From Neorhizobium sp. UBA3556 (GTDB lineage Bacteria > Pseudomonadota > Alphaproteobacteria > Rhizobiales > Rhizobiaceae), in assembly GCA_002376235.1 (NCBI GenBank), contig DFNX01000016.1:992001-1056000 (forward strand): DNA of 64,000 bases, given 5' to 3'. The position numbers and the translations under genes were made by a program. Below the pieces are notes generated by a model that saw only the letters and a list, made by a program, of their open reading frames with translations, did not search any database and was not told where the DNA came from. How positions within the stretch are numbered: the stretch's first letter is position 1; every line of letters starts with the position of its first letter. Shown here piece after piece: positions 33,179 through 42,286 of this stretch.

Positions 33179-34432
33179 ATGGTGGCAGCACCGGGCGAGA
33201 ACTTGCGCGTCAACGGCGACCGTCTCTGGGACATGTTGATGGATATGGCAAAGATCGGCCCCGGCATTGCCGGCGGCAACAATCGCCAGACCCTGACCGA
33301 TGCCGATGGCGAAGGCCGCCACCTCTTCAAGCGCTGGTGTGAAGCGGAAGGCATGACGGTCGGCGTCGACAAGATGGGCACGATGTTCGCCACCCGCCCA
33401 GGCACCGACCCGGAAGCCCTGCCCGTCTATATCGGCTCCCATCTCGACACCCAGCCGACAGGCGGCAAGTTCGACGGTGTGCTCGGCGTGCTTGCCGGTC
33501 TCGAAGTCGTCCGCTCGATGAACGACCTCGGCATCAAGACAAAGCATCCGATCGTCGTCACCAACTGGGCCAACGAGGAAGGCGCACGTTTCGCCCCCGC
33601 CATGCTCGCCTCCGGAGTTTTCGCCGGCGTCCACACGATCGATTACGCCTATGGCCGCAAGGATCCCGAAGGCAAGACCTATGGCGACGAGCTCAAGCGC
33701 ATCGGCTGGCTGGGCGATGAAGAAGTCGGCGCGCGAAAGATGCACGCCTATTTCGAATATCACATCGAGCAGGGCCCGATTCTGGAAGCAGAGAACAAGC
33801 AGATCGGCGTGGTCACCCACTGTCAGGGCCTGTGGTGGCTGGAATTCACGCTGACCGGCAAGGAAGCTCACACCGGCTCCACCCCGATGGCGATGCGCGT
33901 CAACGCCGGCCTCGCCTTCGGCCGCATCATGGAAAAGGTGCAGGAAATCGCCATGACCGAACAGCCGGGCGCCGTCGCCGGCGTCGGCCAGGCCTTCTTT
34001 ACTCCGAACTCCCGCAACGTGCTGCCCGGCAAGGTGGTATTCACCGTTGACCTGCGCACGCCGAGCCAGGAAAAGCTCGACCGCATGCGCGCAAAAATCG
34101 AGGCGGCGGCAAAAGAAGTCTGCGAAGCGCTCGGCGTCGGCTGCTCGGTCGAGGCCGTCGGCCATTTCGATCCCGTGACCTTCGATCCGACGCTGGTCGG
34201 CCGCGTTCGCGGTGCGGCCGAAAAGCTTGGCTATAGCCACATGGACATCATTTCCGGCGCCGGACACGATGCCTGCTGGGCCGCGAAACTGGCCCCGACC
34301 ACGATGATCTTCTGCCCCTGCGTCGACGGCCTGTCGCATAACGAGGCCGAGGAAATCTCGAAGGGCTGGGCCGCAGCAGGCTGCGACGTGCTCTTCCACG
34401 CGGTGGTGGAGACGGCGGAGATTGTCGAGTGA
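33179..34432 (+). CDS. Zn-dependent N-carbamoyl amidohydrolase (beta-ureidopropionase type)
   Basis: M20-family metallo-amidohydrolase of 417 residues. Metal ligands are visible in GSHLDTQPTGGKFDGVLGVLAG, the NEEGARFAPAM motif and EYHIEQGPILE, and a late His in GLSHNEAEE. The HTGSTPMAMR stretch is at the dimer/substrate site. It hydrolyses N-carbamoyl-beta-alanine, the product of the downstream dihydropyrimidinase, to beta-alanine, CO2 and ammonia; N-carbamoyl-L-amino acids are an alternative substrate. It starts the pyrimidine operon, with the GNAT gene overlapping by 4 nt. Confidence 0.9.
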   Translation: MVAAPGENLRVNGDRLWDMLMDMAKIGPGIAGGNNRQTLTDADGEGRHLFKRWCEAEGMTVGVDKMGTMFATRPGTDPEALPVYIGSHLDTQPTGGKFDGVLGVLAGLEVVRSMNDLGIKTKHPIVVTNWANEEGARFAPAMLASGVFAGVHTIDYAYGRKDPEGKTYGDELKRIGWLGDEEVGARKMHAYFEYHIEQGPILEAENKQIGVVTHCQGLWWLEFTLTGKEAHTGSTPMAMRVNAGLAFGRIMEKVQEIAMTEQPGAVAGVGQAFFTPNSRNVLPGKVVFTVDLRTPSQEKLDRMRAKIEAAAKEVCEALGVGCSVEAVGHFDPVTFDPTLVGRVRGAAEKLGYSHMDIISGAGHDACWAAKLAPTTMIFCPCVDGLSHNEAEEISKGWAAAGCDVLFHAVVETAEIVE

Positions 34433-34905
34433 CCGTCAAGATTGCCATCGAGCAGCCGAAGCGGCCTGAAGTCGCCGCCCTGATCGGGCTTTCCGACGAC
34501 TACATGGCATCGCTTTATCCGCCCGAAGGCAATTTCGCCGTCGATCTCGATGCCCTGTCCCAGCCCGACATTTCCTTTCTGGTTGCAAGGCTGAACGGCA
34601 AGGCGGTCGGCTGCGGCGGCATCAAATGGTTCGCGGATGGCAGCGCCGAGCTGAAGCGCATCTTCGTCCATGATGATGCGCGCGGCCACGGCATCGGCCG
34701 AAAGATCATGGCCGAACTGGAAATGCTGGCAGCCACTCGCAATGTCATCCGTATCCATCTCGAAACCGGTCCGCTGAATGTCGAAGCCGTTCGGCTGTAC
34801 GAAGCGCTGGGTTACCACTCTTGCGGCCCGTTTGCGGATTACGAGGAAAATCCGCACAGCCTGTTCATGATGAAGGATCTCAAACAGCGGGAGGCTGCGC
34901 AATGA
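34429..34905 (+). CDS. GNAT-family N-acetyltransferase
   Basis: Protein of 158 residues starting at GTG 34429, which overlaps the hydrolase stop codon (GTGA). The acetyl-CoA-binding motif A reads ELKRIFVHDDARGHGIGRKIM (RGHGIG loop), and motif B follows with LYEALGYHSCGPF. The substrate is unknown. Its coupling to the N-carbamoyl hydrolase suggests an amine or amino-acid product of pyrimidine breakdown, such as beta-alanine or 3-aminoisobutyrate, but this is inference. Confidence 0.88.
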   Translation: MTVKIAIEQPKRPEVAALIGLSDDYMASLYPPEGNFAVDLDALSQPDISFLVARLNGKAVGCGGIKWFADGSAELKRIFVHDDARGHGIGRKIMAELEMLAATRNVIRIHLETGPLNVEAVRLYEALGYHSCGPFADYEENPHSLFMMKDLKQREAAQ

Positions 34906-35017
34906 GCGCCTCCCTCGCATCGAAACCAGGAATACAACGATCACCACCCGAGATGTTCAGTCCCTGAGGTCCTCGATCTTAGGCGATTGACTGCGGCACA
35001 CGATAAGGGGAACAACC

Positions 35018-36472
35018 ATGGCCACAGTAATCAAGAACGGAACCATCGTTACCGCCGACCTGACCTACAAGGCGGATGTCAAAATCGACGGCGGAAAGAT
35101 CGTCGAGATCGGCCCGGACCTTGCAGGCGAAGAAACGCTCGATGCCACGGGCTGTTATGTCATGCCGGGTGGCATCGATCCGCATGTCCATCTCGAAATG
35201 CCCTTCATGGGCACCTATTCCGCCGACGATTTTGACAGCGGCACCCGCGCAGCACTTGCCGGCGGCACAACGATGGTGGTCGATTTCTGTCTTCCCGATC
35301 CCGGCCAGTCCATGCTGGACGCCTTGAAGCGCTGGGACAACAAGGCGACCCGCGCGCACTGCGACTATTCCTTCCACATGGCCGTCACCTGGTGGAGCGA
35401 GCAGGTCTTCAACGAGATGAAGACGGTAGTTGAGGAAAAAGGCATCAACACCTTCAAGCATTTCATGGCCTACAAGGGCTCGCTGATGGTCAACGACGAC
35501 GAGATGTTCGCCTCGTTCTCGCGTTGCGCCGAGCTTGGCGCGCTTCCCCTCGTCCATGCAGAAAACGGCGATGTCGTCGCCGCCATGCAGCAAAAGCTGA
35601 TGGATGAAGGCAATAACGGCCCGGAAGCCCACGCCTATTCGCGCCCGGCTTCAGTCGAGGGCGAAGCCACCAACCGCGCCATCATCATCGCCGACATGGC
35701 GGGCGTGCCGCTTTATGTCGTCCACACCTCCTGCGAACAGGCGCATGAAGCGATCCGCCGGGCGCGGAGTAACGGCATGCGGGTCTATGGCGAACCGCTG
35801 ATCCAGCACCTGACGCTCGACGAAAGCGAATATTTCGACAAGGATTGGGATCATTCCGCCCGCCGCGTCATGTCGCCCCCCTTCCGCAACAAGCAGCATC
35901 AGGACTCACTTTGGGCAGGCCTCGCTTCAGGTTCGCTGCAATGCGTCGCCACCGACCACTGCGCCTTCACCACCGACCAGAAGCGGTATGGCGTCGGTGA
36001 TTTCAGAAATATCCCGAACGGCACCGGCGGTCTGGAAGATCGCCTGCCGATGCTTTGGACCTACGGCGTCGCCACCGGCCGCATCACCATGAACGAATTC
36101 GTCGCCGTCACCTCGACCAATATCGCAAAGATCCTCAATCTCTATCCGAGAAAGGGCGCGATCCTGGTTGGCGCCGATGCCGATCTCGTCGTGCTCGATC
36201 CGAAGAAGTCGAAGACCATCTCGGCGAAGACCCAGCAATCGGCGATCGATTACAACGTCTTCGAGGGCAAGCAAGTGACCGGCCTGCCGCGCTACACGCT
36301 ATCGCGCGGTGTCGTCGTGATCGAGGACGGCACGATGAAAAGCCGCGAGGGCCACGGCCAGTTCGTCGCCCGCGAACCCTATCCCGCCGTATCGAAGGCG
36401 CTCTCCACCTGGAAGGAACTGACCGCACCACGCAAGGTCGAACGAACGGGGATCCCGGCAAGCGGAGTGTGA
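35018..36472 (+). CDS. hydA: Dihydropyrimidinase (D-hydantoinase)
   Basis: Cyclic-amidase superfamily enzyme of 484 residues. Metal-binding residues appear in GGIDPHVHLEMPF (HxH), the carbamylated Lys region FKHFMAYKGSLMVND, VHAENGD, YVVHTSCEQAHEAI and ATDHCAFTTDQK. It hydrolyses dihydrouracil and dihydrothymine to N-carbamoyl-beta-amino acids, between the PreTA step and the N-carbamoyl hydrolase encoded just upstream. The start ATG follows AAGGGGAACAACC. The ABC ATPase gene starts 7 bp after its stop codon. Confidence 0.95.
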   Translation: MATVIKNGTIVTADLTYKADVKIDGGKIVEIGPDLAGEETLDATGCYVMPGGIDPHVHLEMPFMGTYSADDFDSGTRAALAGGTTMVVDFCLPDPGQSMLDALKRWDNKATRAHCDYSFHMAVTWWSEQVFNEMKTVVEEKGINTFKHFMAYKGSLMVNDDEMFASFSRCAELGALPLVHAENGDVVAAMQQKLMDEGNNGPEAHAYSRPASVEGEATNRAIIIADMAGVPLYVVHTSCEQAHEAIRRARSNGMRVYGEPLIQHLTLDESEYFDKDWDHSARRVMSPPFRNKQHQDSLWAGLASGSLQCVATDHCAFTTDQKRYGVGDFRNIPNGTGGLEDRLPMLWTYGVATGRITMNEFVAVTSTNIAKILNLYPRKGAILVGADADLVVLDPKKSKTISAKTQQSAIDYNVFEGKQVTGLPRYTLSRGVVVIEDGTMKSREGHGQFVAREPYPAVSKALSTWKELTAPRKVERTGIPASGV

Positions 36473-36479
36473 TCGTGAC

Positions 36480-37271
36480 ATGGCTGAGAACAATTTCTCC
36501 GTCGTTTCCGCCCGAAAACTCGGCCTGACTTTCGAAACAAGCGACGGGCCGGTCCATGCTCTGTCCGATGTCGACCTGGAGGTAAAGCGAGGTGATTTCG
36601 TCTCCTTCATCGGCCCGTCCGGCTGCGGCAAGACGACGTTCCTGCGCGTTATCGCCGATCTCGAAAGCGCCACGTCGGGTGAAATCACCGTCAACGGCAT
36701 GACCCCGGAAAACGCCCGCAAATCGCGCTCCTATGGCTACGTCTTCCAGGCACCGGCACTTTATCCCTGGCGCACGATCGAAAAGAATATCGCGCTGCCA
36801 TTGGAGATCATGAATTACTCGACCGTGGAACGGAAGGAGCGCATCGAACGCACGCTCGATCTCGTCAATCTGGGGGGCTTCGGCAAGAAATACCCCTGGC
36901 AGCTCTCCGGCGGCATGCAGCAACGCGCCTCTATTGCACGTGCCTTGGCCTTCGACGCCGATCTCCTGCTGATGGACGAACCCTTCGGCGCATTGGACGA
37001 AATCGTTCGCGACCATCTGAACGAACAGCTTTTGAAACTCTGGGCACGCACGGAAAAGACCATCTGTTTCGTCACCCACTCGATCCCGGAAGCCGTCTAT
37101 CTCTCCACCAAGATCGTCGTCATGTCCCCCCGCCCCGGCCGGGTGACGGATGTCATCACCTCGACACTGCCAAAGGACCGCCCGCTGGAAATCCGTGAGA
37201 CACCGGAGTTTCTCGCGATTGCCCATCGGGTTCGGGAAGGCTTGAGAGCGGGGCATAGTTATGAGGAATAA
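36480..37271 (+). CDS. ABC transporter ATP-binding protein (NitT/TauT type)
   Basis: ATPase of 263 residues. Walker A GPSGCGKTTFLR, the Q-loop YVFQAPALYPWRT, signature LSGGMQQRASIARAL, Walker B DLLLMDEPFGALDEI and the switch His in FVTHSIPEAVYLS are all intact. It belongs to the nitrate/sulfonate/taurine and HMP-type importer class. It lies 7 bp after hydA and powers the permease pair at 37.7-39.7 kb with the binding protein at 39.8 kb. The substrate is probably a pyrimidine, dihydropyrimidine or ureido compound, judging from context. Confidence 0.93.
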   Translation: MAENNFSVVSARKLGLTFETSDGPVHALSDVDLEVKRGDFVSFIGPSGCGKTTFLRVIADLESATSGEITVNGMTPENARKSRSYGYVFQAPALYPWRTIEKNIALPLEIMNYSTVERKERIERTLDLVNLGGFGKKYPWQLSGGMQQRASIARALAFDADLLLMDEPFGALDEIVRDHLNEQLLKLWARTEKTICFVTHSIPEAVYLSTKIVVMSPRPGRVTDVITSTLPKDRPLEIRETPEFLAIAHRVREGLRAGHSYEE

Positions 37272-37296
37272 TCTTTCACGCACCCCATCGAGCGAT

Positions 37297-37338
37297 ACCC
37301 CCCTCTGCCCTGCCGGGCATCTCGCCCACAAGGGGGGT
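37297..37338. repeat. Single copy of the CCCCCCTCTG hairpin repeat
   Basis: A palindromic element with outer arms ACCCCCCT/AGGGGGGT and inner hairpin TGCCC-TGCC-GGGCA. It is alignable end to end with the 48-nt inverted repeats at 59579-59626 and 59721-59768, but the inner stem has a compensating G-C to C-G swap. It sits in the 111-bp gap inside the ABC operon, between the ATPase gene and the small EmrE-like gene. Confidence 0.7.
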
Positions 37339-37382
37339 GAGCCGAAGGCCAGCAACATAGGCAAGCTGACGGGAGCAAGCCC

Positions 37383-37718
37383 ATGACCCCCGCCTTCCTC
37401 CTCTGGCTCACCGGCGCCATGGCGACCTTTCTCGCAGCCGCCACCGCCTCGCGTGCCTATATCGCCTCCAGCAACTTGGCTCTGCTGATCCTGTCTCTGA
37501 CACTCTACTGTGTCGGCAACCTGATGATGGTGAAGCTGATGCGTGAAGGCGGGCTGGGGCTGGCGATCTCGGTCTCGGCAATTGCGCAACTGCTGCTCAT
37601 CAACGTCATCGCCTTCGCCATCTTCGGTGAACGCCTGACCTCCACCCAGCTTGCGGGCGTTGGCCTTGGTGTCGCCGCCATGGTGCTGATGCTCTTTCCG
37701 GTCGGAGCGAAAAGCTGA
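37383..37718 (+). CDS. Small EmrE-like (SMR/DMT superfamily) membrane protein
   Basis: Protein of 111 residues with four TM segments. TM2-TM3 (LILSLTLYCVGNLMMVKLMREGGLGLAISVSAIAQLLLINVIAFAIFGERLT) has the G-ER-L pattern of the SMR/EamA half-repeat. The conserved Glu of classical SMR TM1 is not evident. It lies between the ABC ATPase and the first permease, whose ATG overlaps its stop region by one base, so it is part of the transporter operon. It may be an accessory exporter or a transporter subunit; the role is unknown. Confidence 0.75.
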   Translation: MTPAFLLWLTGAMATFLAAATASRAYIASSNLALLILSLTLYCVGNLMMVKLMREGGLGLAISVSAIAQLLLINVIAFAIFGERLTSTQLAGVGLGVAAMVLMLFPVGAKS

Positions 37719-38617
37719 TGCAACGCGAAAAACTCATCAGGCACAGGATCATGCCCGTCACGGTGATCGTCATCGCCATCATCGCTATCTGGTATGTCGG
37801 CGCCTATTTCATGAACGCGCCCTTTCAGCGCGATCTCGACCGCCGTGCCAACGTCACCTCGACATCGATCGAGTTTTTCGAAAAGACCATGTCGCAGCCG
37901 AAGCCGACGCTTCCCGCCCCGCATCAGGTCGCCTCGAACGTGTTCGAAAACACCTTTCTCAGAAAACTCACCTCCAACCGCAGCCTCGTCTACCACGCCT
38001 GGGTGACACTCTCGTCCACCGCTCTCGGTTTCACCCTCGGCACCATTCTCGGCATCCTCATCGCCGTCGGTATCGTCCATGTGAAAGCGCTCGACCGCAG
38101 CCTGATGCCCTGGATCATAGCCTCCCAGATGGTGCCGATCCTCGCCATCGCTCCGATGGTCATCGTCGTCCTCGGCGCGGTCAATATCACCGGCCTTCTG
38201 CCCAAGGCGCTGATCTCCACCTACCTCTCTTTCTTCCCCGTCGCGGTCGGCATGGTGAAGGGACTGCGCTCGCCGGAATTGATCCAGCTTGACCTGATGC
38301 GCACCTATAATGCCAGCAAGATAAAGGTCTTCTGGAAACTCCGCCTTCCCGCCTCCATTCCCTTCCTGTTCGCATCGATGAAGGTGGCGATTGCCGCAAG
38401 CCTGGTCGGCGCGATCGTCGGCGAATTGCCGACTGGTGCTGTAGCCGGCATCGGCTCGAAACTGCTTGCCGGCGCCTATTACAGCCAGACCATCGACATC
38501 TGGGCAGCGCTCATTGCCGGTTCCGTGCTCGCCGCCCTTCTGGTCACCATCGTGGCGCTGGCCGGCAGGCTCGTGGATCGCGCGATGGGCGCAAGACCAG
38601 GCGGGAGGCCGGCATGA
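37718..38617 (+). CDS. ABC transporter permease (first of two)
   Basis: Permease of 299 residues with an N-terminal TM and a C-terminal BPD_transp_1 domain. The EAA-type loop for ATPase docking is visible around LMRTYNASKIKVFWKLRLPASIPFLFASMKVA. It overlaps the next permease gene by 4 nt, giving a heterodimeric channel. The segment SLVGAIVGELPTGAVAGIGSKLLAGAYY is typical of NitT/TauT-type permeases. Confidence 0.92.
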   Translation: MQREKLIRHRIMPVTVIVIAIIAIWYVGAYFMNAPFQRDLDRRANVTSTSIEFFEKTMSQPKPTLPAPHQVASNVFENTFLRKLTSNRSLVYHAWVTLSSTALGFTLGTILGILIAVGIVHVKALDRSLMPWIIASQMVPILAIAPMVIVVLGAVNITGLLPKALISTYLSFFPVAVGMVKGLRSPELIQLDLMRTYNASKIKVFWKLRLPASIPFLFASMKVAIAASLVGAIVGELPTGAVAGIGSKLLAGAYYSQTIDIWAALIAGSVLAALLVTIVALAGRLVDRAMGARPGGRPA

Positions 38618-39741
38618 GTAGTCTGATGCGACCATGGCAATCTCTGCTGGCGGTGGCGCTAGCGCTTACCGCACTGGCAACGCTTCCGCTGCTGATGCCG
38701 CAAGCCCCGCTAGCCTTCAGCTTGATGCGGATGTTCTCCATCTTCGTCCTCACAATCGGCGCAGCCCTCGTCTCTCTGCTTCCCCTGCCCGCCCTGTTCC
38801 TGGCGGTCACGCTCTTCGTTTGCGCTCACTTTTCCACCAGCCTCATGATTGCCCGCCTTGCCGGCAATGAAGGTGCTGCATCCCCGGCATTTTTCCTCGT
38901 GCTCGCCGCCAACTGGCTGCTTGCCTGGCGCTGCGTCAGCCTCCTCTGCGAAATCCGGTTTCGCTCCAAGATGGCGGACAACCTTCTGCGCCTCGTCATC
39001 CCGGCAATCTTCGGTGCCTGGATCCTGATCCTCTGGGAGGCGCTGACGCGGGGCCTCGGCATCCCCTTCATCATCCTGCCGCCACCTTCCGCCATCGGCG
39101 CCCGGCTTGCGGCATCTGTCCCCACACTCTGGGCGGATGTGCAGCAGACCGTCTTCAAGGCCGTCATCTTCGGTTATGTGGTCGGCTGCGCGGCAGGCTT
39201 CGCGGTGGCTATCCTTGCCGACCGCATCGCCTTCTTCCGCCGCGGCTTGCTGCCGGTCGCCAATCTCATGTCTGCCCTGCCGATCATCGGTGTCGCTCCG
39301 ATCATGGTCATGTGGTTCGGCTTCGACTGGCAGTCCAAGGCTGCCGTCGTCATCGTCATGACCTTCTTCCCCATGCTGGTGAACACGATCGCAGGCCTCA
39401 GCGCGGCAGGCTCGATGGAACGCGATCTGATGCGTTCCTATGCTTCCGATTACTGGCAGACGCTGACGAAGCTCAGGCTTCCCGCCGCCATGCCCTTCAT
39501 CTTCAATGCCCTGAAGATCAACTCGACGCTGGCGCTGATCGGCGCGATTGTCGCCGAATTCTTCGGCACGCCGATCGTCGGCATGGGCTTTCGCATATCG
39601 ACCGAGATCGGCCGCATGAATGTCGATATGGTCTGGGCGGAAATCGCCGTTGCAGCCCTCGTCGGCTCGGTATTTTATGGTGTCGTCGCGCTCGGGGAGA
39701 GAGCCACGACATTCTGGCATCCGTCTAACCGCAGTCGTTAG
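38614..39741 (+). CDS. ABC transporter permease (second, with extra N-terminal membrane region)
   Basis: Permease of 375 residues. The first 110 or so residues add three or four TM segments not seen in standard 250-300 residue members. The C-terminal BPD_transp_1 domain has the EAA loop LMRSYASDYWQTLTKLRLPAAMPFIFNALKIN. It pairs with the upstream permease. The end AEFFGTPIVGMGFRISTEIGRMNVDMVWAEIAVAALVG is typical. Its substrate is inferred to be pyrimidine-related from the operon. Confidence 0.92.
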   Translation: MSSLMRPWQSLLAVALALTALATLPLLMPQAPLAFSLMRMFSIFVLTIGAALVSLLPLPALFLAVTLFVCAHFSTSLMIARLAGNEGAASPAFFLVLAANWLLAWRCVSLLCEIRFRSKMADNLLRLVIPAIFGAWILILWEALTRGLGIPFIILPPPSAIGARLAASVPTLWADVQQTVFKAVIFGYVVGCAAGFAVAILADRIAFFRRGLLPVANLMSALPIIGVAPIMVMWFGFDWQSKAAVVIVMTFFPMLVNTIAGLSAAGSMERDLMRSYASDYWQTLTKLRLPAAMPFIFNALKINSTLALIGAIVAEFFGTPIVGMGFRISTEIGRMNVDMVWAEIAVAALVGSVFYGVVALGERATTFWHPSNRSR

Positions 39742-39819
39742 GCGCCGATACCCGGCACGGGAAAATCCATGCCGGCACATGACCTGAGTAAACAAGCAGG
39801 CAACCAGAGGGAAACGACC

Positions 39820-40785
39820 ATGAAGAAGATGATGATGGCATTGATGGCCGGCGCGATGTCGCTTGCCGCAGCCCAGGCGCTCGCCGCCGACAAGCTGACG
39901 CTGCAGTTAAAATGGGTGGCCCAGGGCCAGTTCGGCGGTTATTTCGTCGCCAAGGACAAGGGGTTCTATGAGGAAGAAGGGCTCGACGTGACGATCAAGC
40001 CGGGCGGACCGGATATCGCGCCGGAACAGGTGATTGCCGGCGGCGGGGCCGATGTCACCGTCACCTGGATGGGAGCAGCCCTCGTCGCCCGCGAAAAGGG
40101 CGTGCCGCTCGTCAATATCGCCCAGCCTTTCCAGAAATCCGGCCTGCAGATGATTTGTCCCAAGGACGGCCCGGTAAAGACCGAAGCCGACTTCAAGGGC
40201 CATACGCTGGGTGTCTGGTTCTTCGGCAACGAATATCCGTTCTTCGCCTGGATGAACAAGCTGGGCCTGAAGACCGAAGGCGGTTCCGATGGCGTCACCG
40301 TCTTGAAACAGAGCTTCGACGTGCAGCCGCTCGTCCAGAAGCAGGCCGATTGCATCTCGGTCATGACCTATAACGAATATTGGCAGGCGATCGACGCAGG
40401 CTTCAAGCCGGAAGACCTCGTCGTCTTCAACTATACTGCGCTCGGCAACGACCTTCTGGAAGACGGCCTTTATGTCAGCGAGGACAAGCTGAAGGATCCG
40501 GCCTTCAAGGAAAACATGGTCAAATTCGTCCGCGCCTCGATGAAAGGCTGGAAATACGCGATCGACAACCCGGATGAAGCCGCCGAGATCGTCATGGACA
40601 ATGGCGGCCAGGACGAAAACCACCAGAAGCGGATGATGGGCGAAGTCGCCAAACTGATCGGCGACGGCAAGCTCGACATGGCAACCTATGAACGCACGGT
40701 GAAGGCGCTGACCGACCAGAAGATCATCAGCAAGGCTCCGGAAGGAGCCTACACGGCCGACATCACCAGCGCGGCGCTGAAATAA
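39820..40785 (+). CDS. ABC transporter substrate-binding protein (NMT1/THI5-like)
   Basis: Periplasmic protein of 321 residues from ATG 39820 (AGAGGGAAA 6-10 nt upstream); an upstream ATG at 39769 is not supported. The signal peptide MKKMMMALMAGAMSLAAAQALA is cleaved before ADKLTLQLKWV. The LQLKWVAQGQFGGYFVAKDKGFYEEEGLDVTI segment identifies the THI5/ThiY-like family, whose members bind pyrimidine rings (HMP and formylaminopyrimidine). This supports a pyrimidine-type ligand here and agrees with the hydA neighbourhood. Confidence 0.93.
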   Translation: MKKMMMALMAGAMSLAAAQALAADKLTLQLKWVAQGQFGGYFVAKDKGFYEEEGLDVTIKPGGPDIAPEQVIAGGGADVTVTWMGAALVAREKGVPLVNIAQPFQKSGLQMICPKDGPVKTEADFKGHTLGVWFFGNEYPFFAWMNKLGLKTEGGSDGVTVLKQSFDVQPLVQKQADCISVMTYNEYWQAIDAGFKPEDLVVFNYTALGNDLLEDGLYVSEDKLKDPAFKENMVKFVRASMKGWKYAIDNPDEAAEIVMDNGGQDENHQKRMMGEVAKLIGDGKLDMATYERTVKALTDQKIISKAPEGAYTADITSAALK

Positions 40786-40816
40786 TCCGGCAACAAATGC
40801 TTCTGCTACTTCTTCC

Positions 40817-40845
40817 TGCCCGGCGTCATAGTCGGGCATTTTTTT
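40817..40845 (+). terminator. Rho-independent terminator of the pyrimidine/ABC operon
   Basis: The stem TGCCCG/CGGGCA is followed by TTTTTTT, 31 bp after the binding-protein stop codon. Confidence 0.85.
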
Positions 40846-41002
40846 GCCATCAGAACATGTCAACGCGTCTTAGCTTGCATGGATTGATCGCCTGAAGGCG
40901 AACACGTAAAGGTAGCTGCCCAAGCGAGCTCGAACTTTTCTCGGTTGAACCGGAGGAGAGTGTCGGATCAAGCTTTGGTCCCGCGTCATACAGGGAGGAA
41001 GT

Positions 41003-42286
41003 ATGGCGAAGGGATGCCGATGGTCGGCGCATGCCTGTTCCTCCAGACCGTGGATTTGCCGCATGCCGTATCGCCTGTTGAAATCGATCCCCGCCCTTGT
41101 TCTGCTGCTGTCCTCCGTCGCAGCCGCACCGCTTGCCGCCCAGGAGGCTGCACAGGAAACCGGCCAGCCAGCCGCCGCTGAGGCAAAGCTTCCCTCAATC
41201 ATCGTCACCGAGGCGGTGAAGAAACCGCTCACCGACCGCATCATCGCGACAGGCAGCATCCGCCCCATCGACGAGATCTATGTGCAGCCGCTGGTCGAAG
41301 GCCTGTCTGTGAAAACGATCAATGTCGATGTCGCCGACGAGGTCGAGGCCAATGCCGTGCTGGCAACACTGAACGACGACGCTCTTCTGCTCCAGAAGAG
41401 CCAGTACGAGGCAAACAGGGCAAAGGCGAAGGCTTCGGTCGCGCAGTATCAGGCGCAGGTGATCGAAGCTCAGGCAAATCTCGACGACGCCACCAAGCAA
41501 CGGGACCGCACCCAGAAGCTGAACCAGAGCGGCACGAGCACCGTCTCGCAGCTCGAACAGGCGAATGCGCAGGTGGATGTCGCCCGCGCCCGGCTGAATG
41601 CCGCCCGCCAGTCGGTTGCGGTCGCAGAGGCCGATGTCAACGTCATTGAAGCCCAGCTGGCAGATGTCGAATTGCAACTCGCCCGCACCGGCGTGAAGGC
41701 CCCGGTTGCCGGTGTCGTCTCCGCCAAGAACGCCAAGGTCGGCGCGATTGCGTCCGGCAATGGCGATCCGCTTTTCACCATCATCAAGGATGGCGCGATC
41801 GAACTGGTCGCCGACATTTCCGAATCCGACATCCAGAAGGCCAGGGTCGGCCAGAAGGCGCTGGTAACGGTTGCCGGCGGCCAGCGGGAAATCGAGGGCC
41901 GCGTGCGGCTTGTCTCTCCGACGGTCGATCAGACAACAAGGCTCGGCCTCGTCCATATCGAGATCGATCCCGATAGCGGCGCGCGCGCCGGCATGTATGG
42001 GCGCGCAGCCATCATCGTCGATGAAACCGAAGCGCTCGCCCTTCCACTTTCCGCCGTGACAACGGATCGACAGGGTTCCTTCGCCCGCAAGGTCGAGGAT
42101 GGCGTCGTCAGACAGGTGAAGATCGACATTGGCTTCCAGGATGGCGGCTTCATTCAGGTTCTGAATGGCCTGCAGGCCGGCGATGTTGTCGTCGCCAAGG
42201 CCGGTGCCTTCGTCCGTGATGGTGATCATATCGCGCCGGTTCCCGAAAAAGCGGCGGCGACCAAGGGAGCGGAGGCCTCGCAATGA
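41003..42286 (+). CDS. RND efflux periplasmic adaptor (membrane fusion protein)
   Basis: Adaptor of 427 residues. ATG 41003 has GGAGG 5 nt upstream; ATG 41063 (MPYRLLKSIPALVLLLSS) would give a cleaner signal peptide but has no ribosome-binding site. A biotinyl-lipoyl region (VQPLVEGLSVKTINVDVADEVEANAVLATLNDD), a coiled-coil hairpin (about 130-225, AKAKASVAQYQAQVIEAQANLDDA), a beta-barrel and a membrane-proximal domain follow. It links the inner-membrane pump encoded next (4-nt overlap) to an outer-membrane channel that is not encoded here. Confidence 0.92.
   Translation: MAKGCRWSAHACSSRPWICRMPYRLLKSIPALVLLLSSVAAAPLAAQEAAQETGQPAAAEAKLPSIIVTEAVKKPLTDRIIATGSIRPIDEIYVQPLVEGLSVKTINVDVADEVEANAVLATLNDDALLLQKSQYEANRAKAKASVAQYQAQVIEAQANLDDATKQRDRTQKLNQSGTSTVSQLEQANAQVDVARARLNAARQSVAVAEADVNVIEAQLADVELQLARTGVKAPVAGVVSAKNAKVGAIASGNGDPLFTIIKDGAIELVADISESDIQKARVGQKALVTVAGGQREIEGRVRLVSPTVDQTTRLGLVHIEIDPDSGARAGMYGRAAIIVDETEALALPLSAVTTDRQGSFARKVEDGVVRQVKIDIGFQDGGFIQVLNGLQAGDVVVAKAGAFVRDGDHIAPVPEKAAATKGAEASQ

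Noticed and set aside
36135..37589. 484-codon minus-strand open frame
   Set aside because: Antisense to hydA and the ABC ATPase gene; no recognisable domain.
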